DNA of 64,000 bases from Actinomyces respiraculi. Its GTDB lineage: Bacteria; Actinomycetota; Actinomycetes; Actinomycetales; Actinomycetaceae. The translations under genes were made by a program, and so were the position numbers. The stretch is from contig NZ_CP063989.1 of the NCBI RefSeq assembly GCF_014595995.2, positions 2,108,001-2,172,000 on the forward strand. The letters run 5' to 3'. This document shows, piece by piece, positions 57,484-64,000 of this stretch. A model generated the notes under the pieces. That model made no database searches and was not told the DNA's origin. It saw only the letters and a list, made by a program, of their open reading frames with translations. Every line of letters starts with the position of its first letter. Position 1 is the first letter of the stretch.

Positions 57484-58689
57484 ATGGATTCCATGAATAG
57501 CAAGGAGCAGATCGGCGTCGGCGTCATCTCGCTGGGATGGATGGGCCGACTCCACGCCCGCAGCTACCGCTCACTGTCAGAGCGCTTCCCCGAGCTCGAC
57601 GTCGAGGCCCGCCTCGTGGCCGCAGCCGACCCCATGGAGCAGGCCCGGTGCGCAGCCACCAAGGACCTGGGCTTCGAGCGGGCCCACGCCGACTACCGCG
57701 ACCTCCTGGCCGACCCCGACGTCGACGTCGTCTCCATCGCCTCACCCAACTACCTGCACAAGGAGATCGCGCTTGCCGCCATCGACGCCGGCAAGCCCTT
57801 CTGGATCGAAAAGCCCATGGGCGTCAGCGCCGCCGAGTCGCGCGAGATCGCCCAGGCCGCCGCAGCCGCCGGGCTCGTCAACGCCGTCGGCTTCAACTAC
57901 CGCCACGTCCCCGCCATCGAGTACATGCGCGAGCTGGTGCGCGGCGGCACGCTCGGCCGCATCACCAACGCCCGCGTCTGGTTCATCGCCGACTACGCCT
58001 CCTCGCCCCAGGGACCGCTCACCTGGCGCAACTCGCGTGCCAAGGCCGGCGCCGGGGTCGTGCCCGACCTCATGAGCCACGGCGCGGACCTCGCCCAGTA
58101 CATCATCGGGCGCATCGCCTCCGTCTCGGCCATGACCGCCACCTTCATCACCGAGCGGCCCATCCCCACCACAACAGGCTTCGGCCACTCCGGCTTCGAG
58201 ATCGGCGACGAGGTCGGCCCGGTCGAGAACGAGGACTACGTCGGCATGCTCGTGCGCTTCGACAACGGGGCCCTGGCCACCATGGAGTCCAGCCGGGCCA
58301 GCGTGGGCCCGCGCGCCGAGTACGTCGTCGAGGTCTACGGCACCGAGGGCTCGGCCCGCTGGGACTTCGCCTCCCTCAACGAGCTCGAGGTCTGCACGAG
58401 CGTCGACGGCGGCCCCACCCACGGCTATCAGCGCGCCTGGGCCAACCCCGCCTGGGGCGAGTGGTCGCGCTACCAGCCGGCCATCGGCACCTCAATGGGC
58501 TTCGACGACCTCAAGTCCATCGAGGCCGCCCAGTTCATCCGCTCCGTCCTCACCGGCGAGCAGCTCGCCCCCTCCGCGGCCGACGCCTGGTGCGCGGCCG
58601 AGGTCGATGAGGCGGTCGTCGCCTCGGCAGCCGACGGCCAGTGGCACGACGTCGCCCGCGTCACCGGCACCACGACCTTCGACGCCTGA
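57484..58689 (+). CDS. Gfo/Idh/MocA family dehydrogenase (inositol dehydrogenase-like)
   Basis: 401 aa. Rossmann N-terminus (GVGVISLGWMGRLHARSY; the last G of the usual GxGxxG is kept), VDVVSIASPNYLHKEIALAAIDAGKPFWIEKPMG with catalytic EKP at 109-111, then the GFO_IDH_MocA C-terminal sheet with GVVPDLMSHGADLAQYIIG (His of the active site). In company with IolE the likely step is NAD-dependent oxidation of an inositol to an inosose (IolG-type), but other cyclic polyols or sugars are possible. GAGGAG lies just before ATG 57484; ATG 57493 has more usual spacing. First gene of the operon with the porter. Confidence 0.85.
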   Translation: MDSMNSKEQIGVGVISLGWMGRLHARSYRSLSERFPELDVEARLVAAADPMEQARCAATKDLGFERAHADYRDLLADPDVDVVSIASPNYLHKEIALAAIDAGKPFWIEKPMGVSAAESREIAQAAAAAGLVNAVGFNYRHVPAIEYMRELVRGGTLGRITNARVWFIADYASSPQGPLTWRNSRAKAGAGVVPDLMSHGADLAQYIIGRIASVSAMTATFITERPIPTTTGFGHSGFEIGDEVGPVENEDYVGMLVRFDNGALATMESSRASVGPRAEYVVEVYGTEGSARWDFASLNELEVCTSVDGGPTHGYQRAWANPAWGEWSRYQPAIGTSMGFDDLKSIEAAQFIRSVLTGEQLAPSAADAWCAAEVDEAVVASAADGQWHDVARVTGTTTFDA

Positions 58690-58738
58690 CCCCTCAGACT
58701 GTCAACCATCCACCCCGATCTCAGGAGACACCCTCACA

Positions 58739-60394
58739 ATGAGTACCCCTGCCCCGATTTCCCTCAGGGGGATCACTCCGGCCCAGATGAAGGAGGCCGT
58801 GGACGCCACGCCGCCGTCGGGTAAGCGCCGCGGCATCGTCGCCGTGGCCACCGTCGCCACCATCGGCTCGCTGCTCTTCGGCTACGACACCGGTGTCATC
58901 TCCGGTGCGCTGCCCTACATGTACATGCCCTACGGGGCCGACGGACTGCAGCTGACCGCCCTGGAGGAGGGCGCCGTCGGAGGCTTCCTGCTTGTCGGTG
59001 CCGCCTTCGGCGCGCTCTTCGGCGGCCGTCTGTCCGACCGCTACGGGCGCCGCCACAACATCACGATGCTGGCCATCATCTTCCTCATCGGCGCCCTGGG
59101 CACCACCTTCGCGCCGAACGTGTGGGTGATGTACCCCTTCCGCTTCATCCTCGGTCTGGCCGTCGGTGGCGCGAGCGCCACCGTGCCGGTGTACCTCGCG
59201 GAGTCCGCACCCAAGCGCATCCGCGGCTCCATCGTCGCCGTCGATCAGCTCATGATCGTCACCGGCCAGATGCTCGCCTTCACGATGAACGCGATCATCT
59301 CCGCCGCCAACGGCGGGCCCCACCTGACCGTCGAGTCCGACCCGTCGGGGACCCTGGTCGCGGGCTCCTACGCCTACGACGAGATCACCGCCCTGTCCGC
59401 CGCCAACGGCGGCGTCATGGACGAGGCCTCCTTCCACGCCTTCCTCGACCAGCTCGTCATCAGCTCGGGCAACGGCCAGGCGTGGCGCTACATGCTCGTC
59501 CTGTGCTCTGTGCCGGCCATCGCCCTGTGGATCGGCATCCGCCTCATGCCGGAGTCCTCGCGCTGGTACATCGCCAAGGAGCGCCTGTACGAGGCCATCG
59601 GCTCACTCAAGCGCGTGCGCGACGAGGCCAAGGACGGCCCGGTCGAGGACGAGCTCATGGAGATGGTCGAGGCCCGTCAGCACGAGATCGAGGAGGAGGC
59701 CTCCAAGCGCGGCCTGGGCTACGTCTGGTCGGTGCCCTGGCTGCGCAAGCTCCTCCTGGTGGGCATCTTCCTGGCGGTGATCAACCAGACCACCGGCGTC
59801 AACACCGTCATGTACTACGCCCCGAAGGTCCTGTCCTTCGCGGGCATGGGCACCTCCGCGGCCATCACCGCGCAGGTCGCCAACGGTGCCTTCTCCGTCG
59901 TCGGATCGGCACTGGGCATCTGGCTCATCGGGCGCTTCCGCCGTCGCCAGATCCTCATCGCCGACGTCACCGGCGTGGGTCTGACCCTGCTGGGCATCGC
60001 GGCGACCTTCCACTTCACCATCGCCCCGCACATCACCGCGGGCACCACTCCGCCGGCCTGGGCCGCCTATCTCATCCTCGCCCTCATGGGTCTGTTCATG
60101 CTCATCGTGCAGTCCTCCAACGGCACGGTCGTGTGGACGATGATGGGTGAGATCTTCCCGTCCAATGTCCGCGGGGTCATGAACGGCACGGCCATCTTCT
60201 GCATGTGGATCGCCAACGCCGTCATCACCTGGACCTTCCCCAAGATGATGGAGGGTCTGGGCGGCGGGCTGACGTACACCTTCTACGGTCTGCTCAACCT
60301 CATCGTCGCGGTGATTCTGTTCAAGATCATGCCCGAGACGCACAACCGTTCTCTGGAGCAGATCGAGCGCGACATGCAGGAGCGCTTCTCCTGA
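58739..60394 (+). CDS. MFS sugar porter, probable inositol/sugar:H+ symporter
   Basis: 551 aa. Sugar-porter hallmarks: GSLLFGYDTGVISGALPYM in helix 1, GRLSDRYGRRHNIT after helix 2, PVYLAESAPKRIRGSIVA, RLMPESSRWYIAKERL after helix 6, INQTTGVNTVMYYAPKVL in helix 7, and PETHNRSLEQIE at the end. An insertion of ~75 residues (ISAANGGPHLTVESDP ... SSGNGQAWRY) between helices 5 and 6 is longer than in IolT/XylE. Probable uptake system for the substrate of the dehydrogenase upstream. Follows it by 49 bp with AGGAGA in front. Confidence 0.9.
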   Translation: MSTPAPISLRGITPAQMKEAVDATPPSGKRRGIVAVATVATIGSLLFGYDTGVISGALPYMYMPYGADGLQLTALEEGAVGGFLLVGAAFGALFGGRLSDRYGRRHNITMLAIIFLIGALGTTFAPNVWVMYPFRFILGLAVGGASATVPVYLAESAPKRIRGSIVAVDQLMIVTGQMLAFTMNAIISAANGGPHLTVESDPSGTLVAGSYAYDEITALSAANGGVMDEASFHAFLDQLVISSGNGQAWRYMLVLCSVPAIALWIGIRLMPESSRWYIAKERLYEAIGSLKRVRDEAKDGPVEDELMEMVEARQHEIEEEASKRGLGYVWSVPWLRKLLLVGIFLAVINQTTGVNTVMYYAPKVLSFAGMGTSAAITAQVANGAFSVVGSALGIWLIGRFRRRQILIADVTGVGLTLLGIAATFHFTIAPHITAGTTPPAWAAYLILALMGLFMLIVQSSNGTVVWTMMGEIFPSNVRGVMNGTAIFCMWIANAVITWTFPKMMEGLGGGLTYTFYGLLNLIVAVILFKIMPETHNRSLEQIERDMQERFS

Positions 60395-60404
60395 CCCGGT
60401 GGGC

Positions 60405-60434
60405 GCGGGGCCCGGTCAGTGCGCTGGGCCCCGC
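60405..60434 (+). terminator. Hairpin after the sugar porter gene
   Basis: GCGGGGCCC (60405-60413) pairs with GGGCCCCGC (60426-60434). It separates the porter from the next promoter. No T-run. Confidence 0.5.
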
Positions 60435-60450
60435 CCCTCGGCCCACAGTT

Positions 60451-60471
60451 AGTCCTGACATTTTCTATAAT
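60451..60471 (+). promoter_or_regulatory. iolE promoter: consensus -10 with overlapping operator-like box
   Basis: TATAAT (60466-60471) is a perfect -10. AGTCCTGACA (60451-60460), of the WGTC-NN-GACA type, lies in the spacer where a bound repressor would exclude RNA polymerase. The -35 is weak. Transcription would start near 60478, giving a leader of about 60 bases. Confidence 0.65.
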
Positions 60472-60536
60472 CGACGACGGCGATGCCGCGCAGTGTGAAG
60501 CACGCGTCGCCCGCACAGATCGAAGGAGATCCCACC

Positions 60537-61463
60537 ATGGCCTTCCGGCTCGACCCCACCACCGCTATCACCGACCCCCACGGCATCAGCTGGGGCATGC
60601 ACCCCATCGCCTGGCGCAATGACGACATCAAGGAGGTCGGCGCCTTCAACACCTTGGAGGACATGCTGCTCGACCTGGCCGACCTCGGCTATCACGGCAC
60701 GGAGGTGGCCGGCTGGTTCCCCTCCAAGGAGGTCACCAAGGAGCGCATTGACGCCCGCGGCATCGCCATCGTCGCCCAGTGGTTCTCCTCCTTCATCGTG
60801 CGCGACGGCGTCGAGGCCGTCATCCCCGAGTTCACCGCCACCTGCGAGTACCTGCGCTACCTGGGCGCGAGCCGCGTCGTCGTCTCGGAGCAGACCGGCT
60901 CGGTGCAGGGGGTGCGCGACGTCAACATCTTCACGAACAAGCCGGTGCTCACCGAGGAGCAGTGGCCGGTGCTGGCCGAGGGCCTGGACCGCCTGGGGGA
61001 GATCGCCCTGGAGCACGGCCTCGACCTCGTCTACCACCACCATCTGGGCACGGTCGTCCAGACCAAGGAGGAGACGATTCGGCTCATGGAGCTGACCGAT
61101 CCGGCCAAGGTCTCCCTCCTGTTCGATACGGGCCACGCCTTCGTTGGCGACGGCGACGTCATGGGCCTGCTCGAGGCGACCATCGACCGCGTCAAGCACG
61201 TCCATTTCAAGGACGTGCGTCCGGACAAGCTGGCCGAGTCCAAGGAGCTGGGGCGCTCCTTCCTCGACTCCTTCATGGCGGGCATGTTCACCGTCCCGGG
61301 CGACGGCATGATCGACTTCACCGAGCCCTACCGCTTCCTCGTTGAGCACGGCTACAACACGTGGATCCTCGTGGAGGCCGAGCAGGACCCGGCCATCGCC
61401 AACCCGCACGAGTACGGCGCCAAGGCCCGCGCCTACATCGAGTCGACCCTGTTCACCATCTGA
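60537..61463 (+). CDS. iolE: Inosose dehydratase (2-keto-myo-inositol dehydratase)
   Basis: 308 aa xylose-isomerase-like TIM barrel. The IolE-specific sequence is very clear: GMHPIAWRNDDIKEVGAFNTL, GTEVAGWFP, VSEQTGSVQG, YHHHLGTVVQTKEE, LLFDTGHAFVGDGD, VKHVHFKDVR, GMFTVPGDGMIDF and ILVEAEQDPA, including the metal-binding Glu, Asp, His and Glu. Dehydrates 2-keto-myo-inositol to the dione. The downstream enzymes IolD, IolB, IolC, IolJ and IolA are not in the window, so the full myo-inositol pathway is either elsewhere or absent. GAAGGAG precedes ATG 60537. Confidence 0.93.
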   Translation: MAFRLDPTTAITDPHGISWGMHPIAWRNDDIKEVGAFNTLEDMLLDLADLGYHGTEVAGWFPSKEVTKERIDARGIAIVAQWFSSFIVRDGVEAVIPEFTATCEYLRYLGASRVVVSEQTGSVQGVRDVNIFTNKPVLTEEQWPVLAEGLDRLGEIALEHGLDLVYHHHLGTVVQTKEETIRLMELTDPAKVSLLFDTGHAFVGDGDVMGLLEATIDRVKHVHFKDVRPDKLAESKELGRSFLDSFMAGMFTVPGDGMIDFTEPYRFLVEHGYNTWILVEAEQDPAIANPHEYGAKARAYIESTLFTI

Positions 61464-61483
61464 GTTCGCAGTCCGGCGTGGTG

Positions 61484-61522
61484 CAGGCCCGGCAGCGCCC
61501 CTACGGGCTGCTGCCGGGCCTG
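61484..61522 (+). terminator. 13-bp hairpin after iolE
   Basis: CAGGCCCGGCAGC (61484-61496) pairs with GCTGCCGGGCCTG (61510-61522) with an inner GCCC/GGGC extension. It directly abuts element B2, overlapping it by two bases. No T-run. Confidence 0.65.
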
Positions 61523-61630
61523 TCACGCATCCCTGGTCAGAACTCGACCCGGCCCGCCGGGCACCCCGGAAACCGCGAGATTCCACGGAACCGCCAGAAC
61601 ACGAATCTCTCTGACCAGGGATGCGTGACA
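61521..61630 (+). repeat. Family B intergenic element, copy B2 (110 bp) with perfect 20-bp terminal inverted repeats
   Basis: TGTCACGCATCCCTGGTCAG at 61521-61540 is the exact complement of 61611-61630. The 70 bp in between contains GAAACCGCGAGATTCCACGG, the same kind of core as B1 and family A. It lies between the convergent 3' ends of iolE and the alcohol dehydrogenase. Same length as B1 although only the ends and core are well conserved. No open frame. Confidence 0.88.
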
Positions 61631-61662
61631 CACAGCCTCGGGCTCCGACCGCCCGGACGCTC

Positions 61663-62808
61663 TCACAGACTCATGTCAACGACGGCGCGCCCCTGGATCT
61701 CGCGGTTCTTCAGCGCCGTGTAGCCGACGCCGGCCTCCTCGAGCGGGAAGCGGCGCGAGACGACGTCGGTGTAGTTGATAACGCCCTTGGCCGCGAGGTC
61801 GACGACAGCGGGCAGGTCCTGTCGGGTGCGCGCGCCGTAGGAGCCGAGGATCGACTGCGAGCGGCGCACGGTGCGGTTGATCTCCACCTCGGCGGTCTGG
61901 ACGCCGGCACCCAGGCCGATCGGGACCATGCGGCCGCCGTCGGCCAGGACGTCGAGTGCGGTCCTCCACGTGGCGGGGATGCCCAGGGCCTCGAAGGCGA
62001 CGTCGACGCCCTTGCCACCGGTCAGGCGCAGGACCTCCTCGCGGGCGTCCTGGGTGACGGAGTTGACGACGGCGGTGGCGCCGTAACCGGGCATGGGGGC
62101 GAGCTTGTCGTCCGAGACGTCGATGGCGATGACCTGGGAGGCGCCGAAGGCGGCGGCAATCTGGACGATGTTGGTACCCACTCCCCCGGTGGCGACGACG
62201 GCGACGCTCTCGCCGAAGCGCAGGTCGGCGCCGCGGCGTACGGCGCCGTAGCCGGTCATCGCGGCGCAGCCCAGGATGGCGGCGGGCACGAGGTCGATGG
62301 ACTCGGAGGTCACAGCCACGGCGGTGGCGGGCACGACGGCGTACTCGGCCAGTCCGCCCATGGAGTACATGTAGATGGGCTCGCCGTCGAGGCCTGCCAG
62401 GCGCGTGGTGCCGTCGTAGAGGACACCCTTAAGGCGGTTGAGGTCGAAGAAGGGGCCGCACAGCTCGTCGCGGCCGGCGGCGCAGGCCTCGCACTGGCCG
62501 CAGGGCATGAGGAAGCCGCCGGCGACACGGTCGCCGACCTTGAGGCCGGTGTGCTCGTTGCCAGGGCCGAGCTCGACGATGGTGCCGGTGACCTCGTGCC
62601 CGAGGACGGCGGGCAGCGGGAAGGCGATGGCGCCGCCGATGACGTGAAGGTCGGAGTGGCACAGACCGCAGGCGGCCACCTTGATGAGGACCTCGCCGGC
62701 CTTGGGGCGCGGGGTGCGGATGGTCTCGACGCGCAGGCCCGTGCTGTGGTCGCGCAGCACGGCTGCTCGCATGGTCTGGGGGATGGTGAAGGCGTCATTG
62801 CTCGTCAT
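61663..62808 (-). CDS. Zinc-dependent alcohol dehydrogenase (MDR family)
   Basis: 381 aa. Catalytic-zinc ligands Cys50 (GLCHSD) and His71-Glu72 (LGHEVTG); structural-zinc cysteines 103, 106, 109 and 117 (CGQCEACAAGRDELC). NAD-binding region VAVVATGGVGTNIVQIAAAFGA with VIAIDVSDDKL pointing to NAD. Oxidises a polyol or alcohol; beside iolE and the dehydrogenase it may act on a cyclitol or linear polyol, but this is inferred from context. GAGAGG precedes ATG 62808. Its promoter (62865-62893) overlaps a box like those of the other island genes. Confidence 0.88.
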   Translation of the reverse strand: MTSNDAFTIPQTMRAAVLRDHSTGLRVETIRTPRPKAGEVLIKVAACGLCHSDLHVIGGAIAFPLPAVLGHEVTGTIVELGPGNEHTGLKVGDRVAGGFLMPCGQCEACAAGRDELCGPFFDLNRLKGVLYDGTTRLAGLDGEPIYMYSMGGLAEYAVVPATAVAVTSESIDLVPAAILGCAAMTGYGAVRRGADLRFGESVAVVATGGVGTNIVQIAAAFGASQVIAIDVSDDKLAPMPGYGATAVVNSVTQDAREEVLRLTGGKGVDVAFEALGIPATWRTALDVLADGGRMVPIGLGAGVQTAEVEINRTVRRSQSILGSYGARTRQDLPAVVDLAAKGVINYTDVVSRRFPLEEAGVGYTALKNREIQGRAVVDMSL

Positions 62809-62864
62809 GTCTCAACCTCTCTCGGCGGGCGCCCGGCGCGCCCGCACTTCGTTTGACATGACAT

Positions 62865-62897
62865 ACCCTACCGAGCCCGCCCCTATTTGTCAGGACA
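62865..62897 (-). promoter_or_regulatory. Alcohol dehydrogenase promoter with -35 inside an operator-like box
   Basis: On the minus strand CTGACA (62888-62893) and TAGGGT (62865-62870) are 17 bp apart, a good promoter. The -35 is part of TGTCAGGACA (62888-62897), a perfect TGTC-NN-GACA palindrome matching the boxes at 57346 and 60451. A repressor there would cover the -35. Confidence 0.6.
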
Positions 62898-62964
62898 TTT
62901 AGTGGGCACTCTGGACACTCTCGGCGCCCCGCCCCGCCCTTCGCGCCACTGTTCCAGAGCGCCC

Positions 62965-63035
62965 AGGACAACCTGTCGTTACAAGGACAACCTCTGCGCC
63001 TCCACCCGGTTGTCCTACGAGCGGCGCGTTGTCCT
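62965..63035. repeat. Four AGGACAAC boxes, two direct and two inverted, at 19-bp spacing
   Basis: AGGACAACCT at 62965-62974 and 62984-62993 (19 bp apart) faces GGTTGTCCT at 63008-63016 and CGTTGTCCT at 63027-63035 (19 bp apart). The set is symmetric about 63000, so it could be two operator pairs or a nested stem-loop. It lies in the 325-bp gap between the alcohol dehydrogenase promoter and the 3' end of the second sugar porter; the rest of the gap is described by the promoter and hairpin entries. Confidence 0.75.
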
Positions 63036-63047
63036 GAGAGCGCGACG

Positions 63048-63085
63048 GCGCCCGCCCCGTCGTGAGGTTCCGACGGGGCGGGCGC
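63048..63085 (-). terminator. 15-bp perfect hairpin downstream of the second sugar porter
   Basis: GCGCCCGCCCCGTCG (63048-63062) pairs exactly with 63071-63085 around an eight-base loop. It follows the minus-strand porter gene by 48 bp. No U-run, as with most hairpins in this GC-rich genome. Confidence 0.65.
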
Positions 63086-63133
63086 GAGGGCAGAGAGCCC
63101 GAGGCGGCCGTGCTGGCCGCGGGAGGCCGGCGC

Positions 63134-64000
63134 TCAGCTGTACTCCTTCTCGAAGCGCCGCTCGAGCTCCTCGAGGGAGTGGTACTTCGTCTCGGGGACG
63201 AACTTGATGTAGAAGATCAGTGACCCGACGTTGATGAGGGCGAAGATGAGGTAGGTCAGGGACCCTCCCAGGCTCTTCATGATGATGGGGAAGACCCAGG
63301 CCACGAAGGCATTGGCGACCCACAGTGCCCCCACCGCCAGGCCCATACTGGTGCCGCGAATCTTGCTGGGGAAGATCTCGGCGACGAGCACCCAGGTCAC
63401 CGTGCCGGACTGCTTGGCGAAGACGAAGACGCTCACGATGAGCAGCACGACGTAAGGCGCCCAGCTGGCAGCACCAACGATGTCGCCGTCGGCGTCCTGG
63501 AAGGGCTCGATGAGGAAGTAGAACACCGCAGCGAGCAGACCCAGGGAGATGGCGATGGAGGTCTCCTGGTAGATGCCCACGTGCCGACGGGCGAAGCGGT
63601 GGACGAGCCACAGGCCCGTGGCCGATCCGATGAAGGACACCCCGCCCGAGATGACGTTGAGGGTGATGGCGTCGTCCAGAGGCAGGCCGGCGGCGGAGAG
63701 GATCTTGGGCGTGTAGTACATCGCCGTGTTGATGCCGGTGAGCTGGTCGGCGATACCCAGGATGATGCCAATGATGAGCAGACGCCGGGTCCACCGCGTG
63801 CCCCAAATCTGGGACAGGCGCCACTTCTCCTGGCTGGCCTCCTGACGCTGGTTCTCCAGCATCTCGTCGATCTCCTCGGCGACGGAGCCGTCCTTGCCCT
63901 CATCGCGAATGCGCTTGAGGGCCCCGATGGCCTCAGGGATGCGGTGGTTGGCGATGTACCAGCGCGAGGACTCGGGCATGAGGCGGATGCCGATCCACAG
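63134..64000 (-). CDS. MFS sugar porter, C-terminal part, cut by window end
   Basis: About 288 residues of the C-terminal half: LWIGIRLMPESSRWYIANHRIPEAIGALKRIRDEG after helix 6, ADQLTGINTAMYYTPKIL in helix 7, VAEIFPSKIRGTSMG and the closing VPETKYHSLEELERRF. It is a close relative of the porter at 58739-60394 (both have IRLMPESSRWYIA and the same loop layout), but differs through helices 7-12. A second porter for a related polyol or sugar is likely. Start and helices 1-6 are outside the window. Confidence 0.88.
   Translation of the reverse strand: MWIGIRLMPESSRWYIANHRIPEAIGALKRIRDEGKDGSVAEEIDEMLENQRQEASQEKWRLSQIWGTRWTRRLLIIGIILGIADQLTGINTAMYYTPKILSAAGLPLDDAITLNVISGGVSFIGSATGLWLVHRFARRHVGIYQETSIAISLGLLAAVFYFLIEPFQDADGDIVGAASWAPYVVLLIVSVFVFAKQSGTVTWVLVAEIFPSKIRGTSMGLAVGALWVANAFVAWVFPIIMKSLGGSLTYLIFALINVGSLIFYIKFVPETKYHSLEELERRFEKEYS

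Overview
The window comes from a high-GC actinobacterium, most likely an Actinomyces/Schaalia-type Actinomycetales member. This rests on very high G+C with GTG starts and strong GGAGG-type ribosome sites, on the actinobacterial gene order tsaC-wecA-atpI-atpBEFHAGDC-DUF2550, and on PspC-fused sensor kinases. I did no database comparison, so the genus is an inference. No rRNA or tRNA gene was seen.

Layout. (1) 1-10145, minus strand: one tightly packed run of at least eleven genes: racemase-like protein, carbamate kinase, NCS1 transporter, allantoinase, ATCase-type carbamoyltransferase, DUF3830 protein, the two halves of a split transketolase, a TIM-barrel isomerase/epimerase, tartronate semialdehyde reductase, and glyoxylate carboligase cut by the window edge. 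Read together it looks like a route from allantoin to carbamoyl phosphate (ATP through carbamate kinase) plus glyoxylate, with glyoxylate going to tartronate semialdehyde and glycerate; the split transketolase suggests an additional branch. (2) 10146-11494: a junk-like gap with three kinds of repeat and a decayed IS3-type transposase. (3) 11495-21452, minus: the F-type ATP synthase operon with wecA and tsaC upstream. (4) 21464-28339: a sialidase gene broken by a 70-bp repeat-bounded insertion, then a two-component system whose kinase carries a PspC domain, divergent from a large PspC membrane protein. (5) 28377-43120: redox and repair genes (Gpx, two aldo/keto reductases, DJ-1/PfpI, O6-alkylguanine transferase), a MacB-like exporter, an MMPL exporter, a CMD protein and a permuted GH3 glycosidase. 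(6) 43229-48635: a two-component system divergent from a three-gene ABC exporter. (7) 48667-56230: a stand-alone GMP synthetase domain, an AAA/DUF4143 ATPase, full-length guaA, a small membrane protein, an MFS protein and a TauE/SafE exporter. (8) 56298-64000: an inositol-like catabolic island: LacI regulator, Gfo/Idh/MocA dehydrogenase, sugar porter, IolE, Zn alcohol dehydrogenase and a second sugar porter cut by the window end. Three of its promoters carry a common WGTC-NN-GACA box.

The least explained material is non-coding. Family A elements (210, 210 and 175 bp; 30799, 38178, 51347) and family B elements (110 bp each; 51559, 61521) sit only between genes, end in perfect or near-perfect terminal inverted repeats, and share an internal AAACCGC...ATTCC core. 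With the GAACGAGAT array (11209-11443) and the AGGACAAC boxes (62965-63035) they are the best candidates for undescribed elements. The best candidate for an undescribed pathway is the allantoin-to-transketolase operon.
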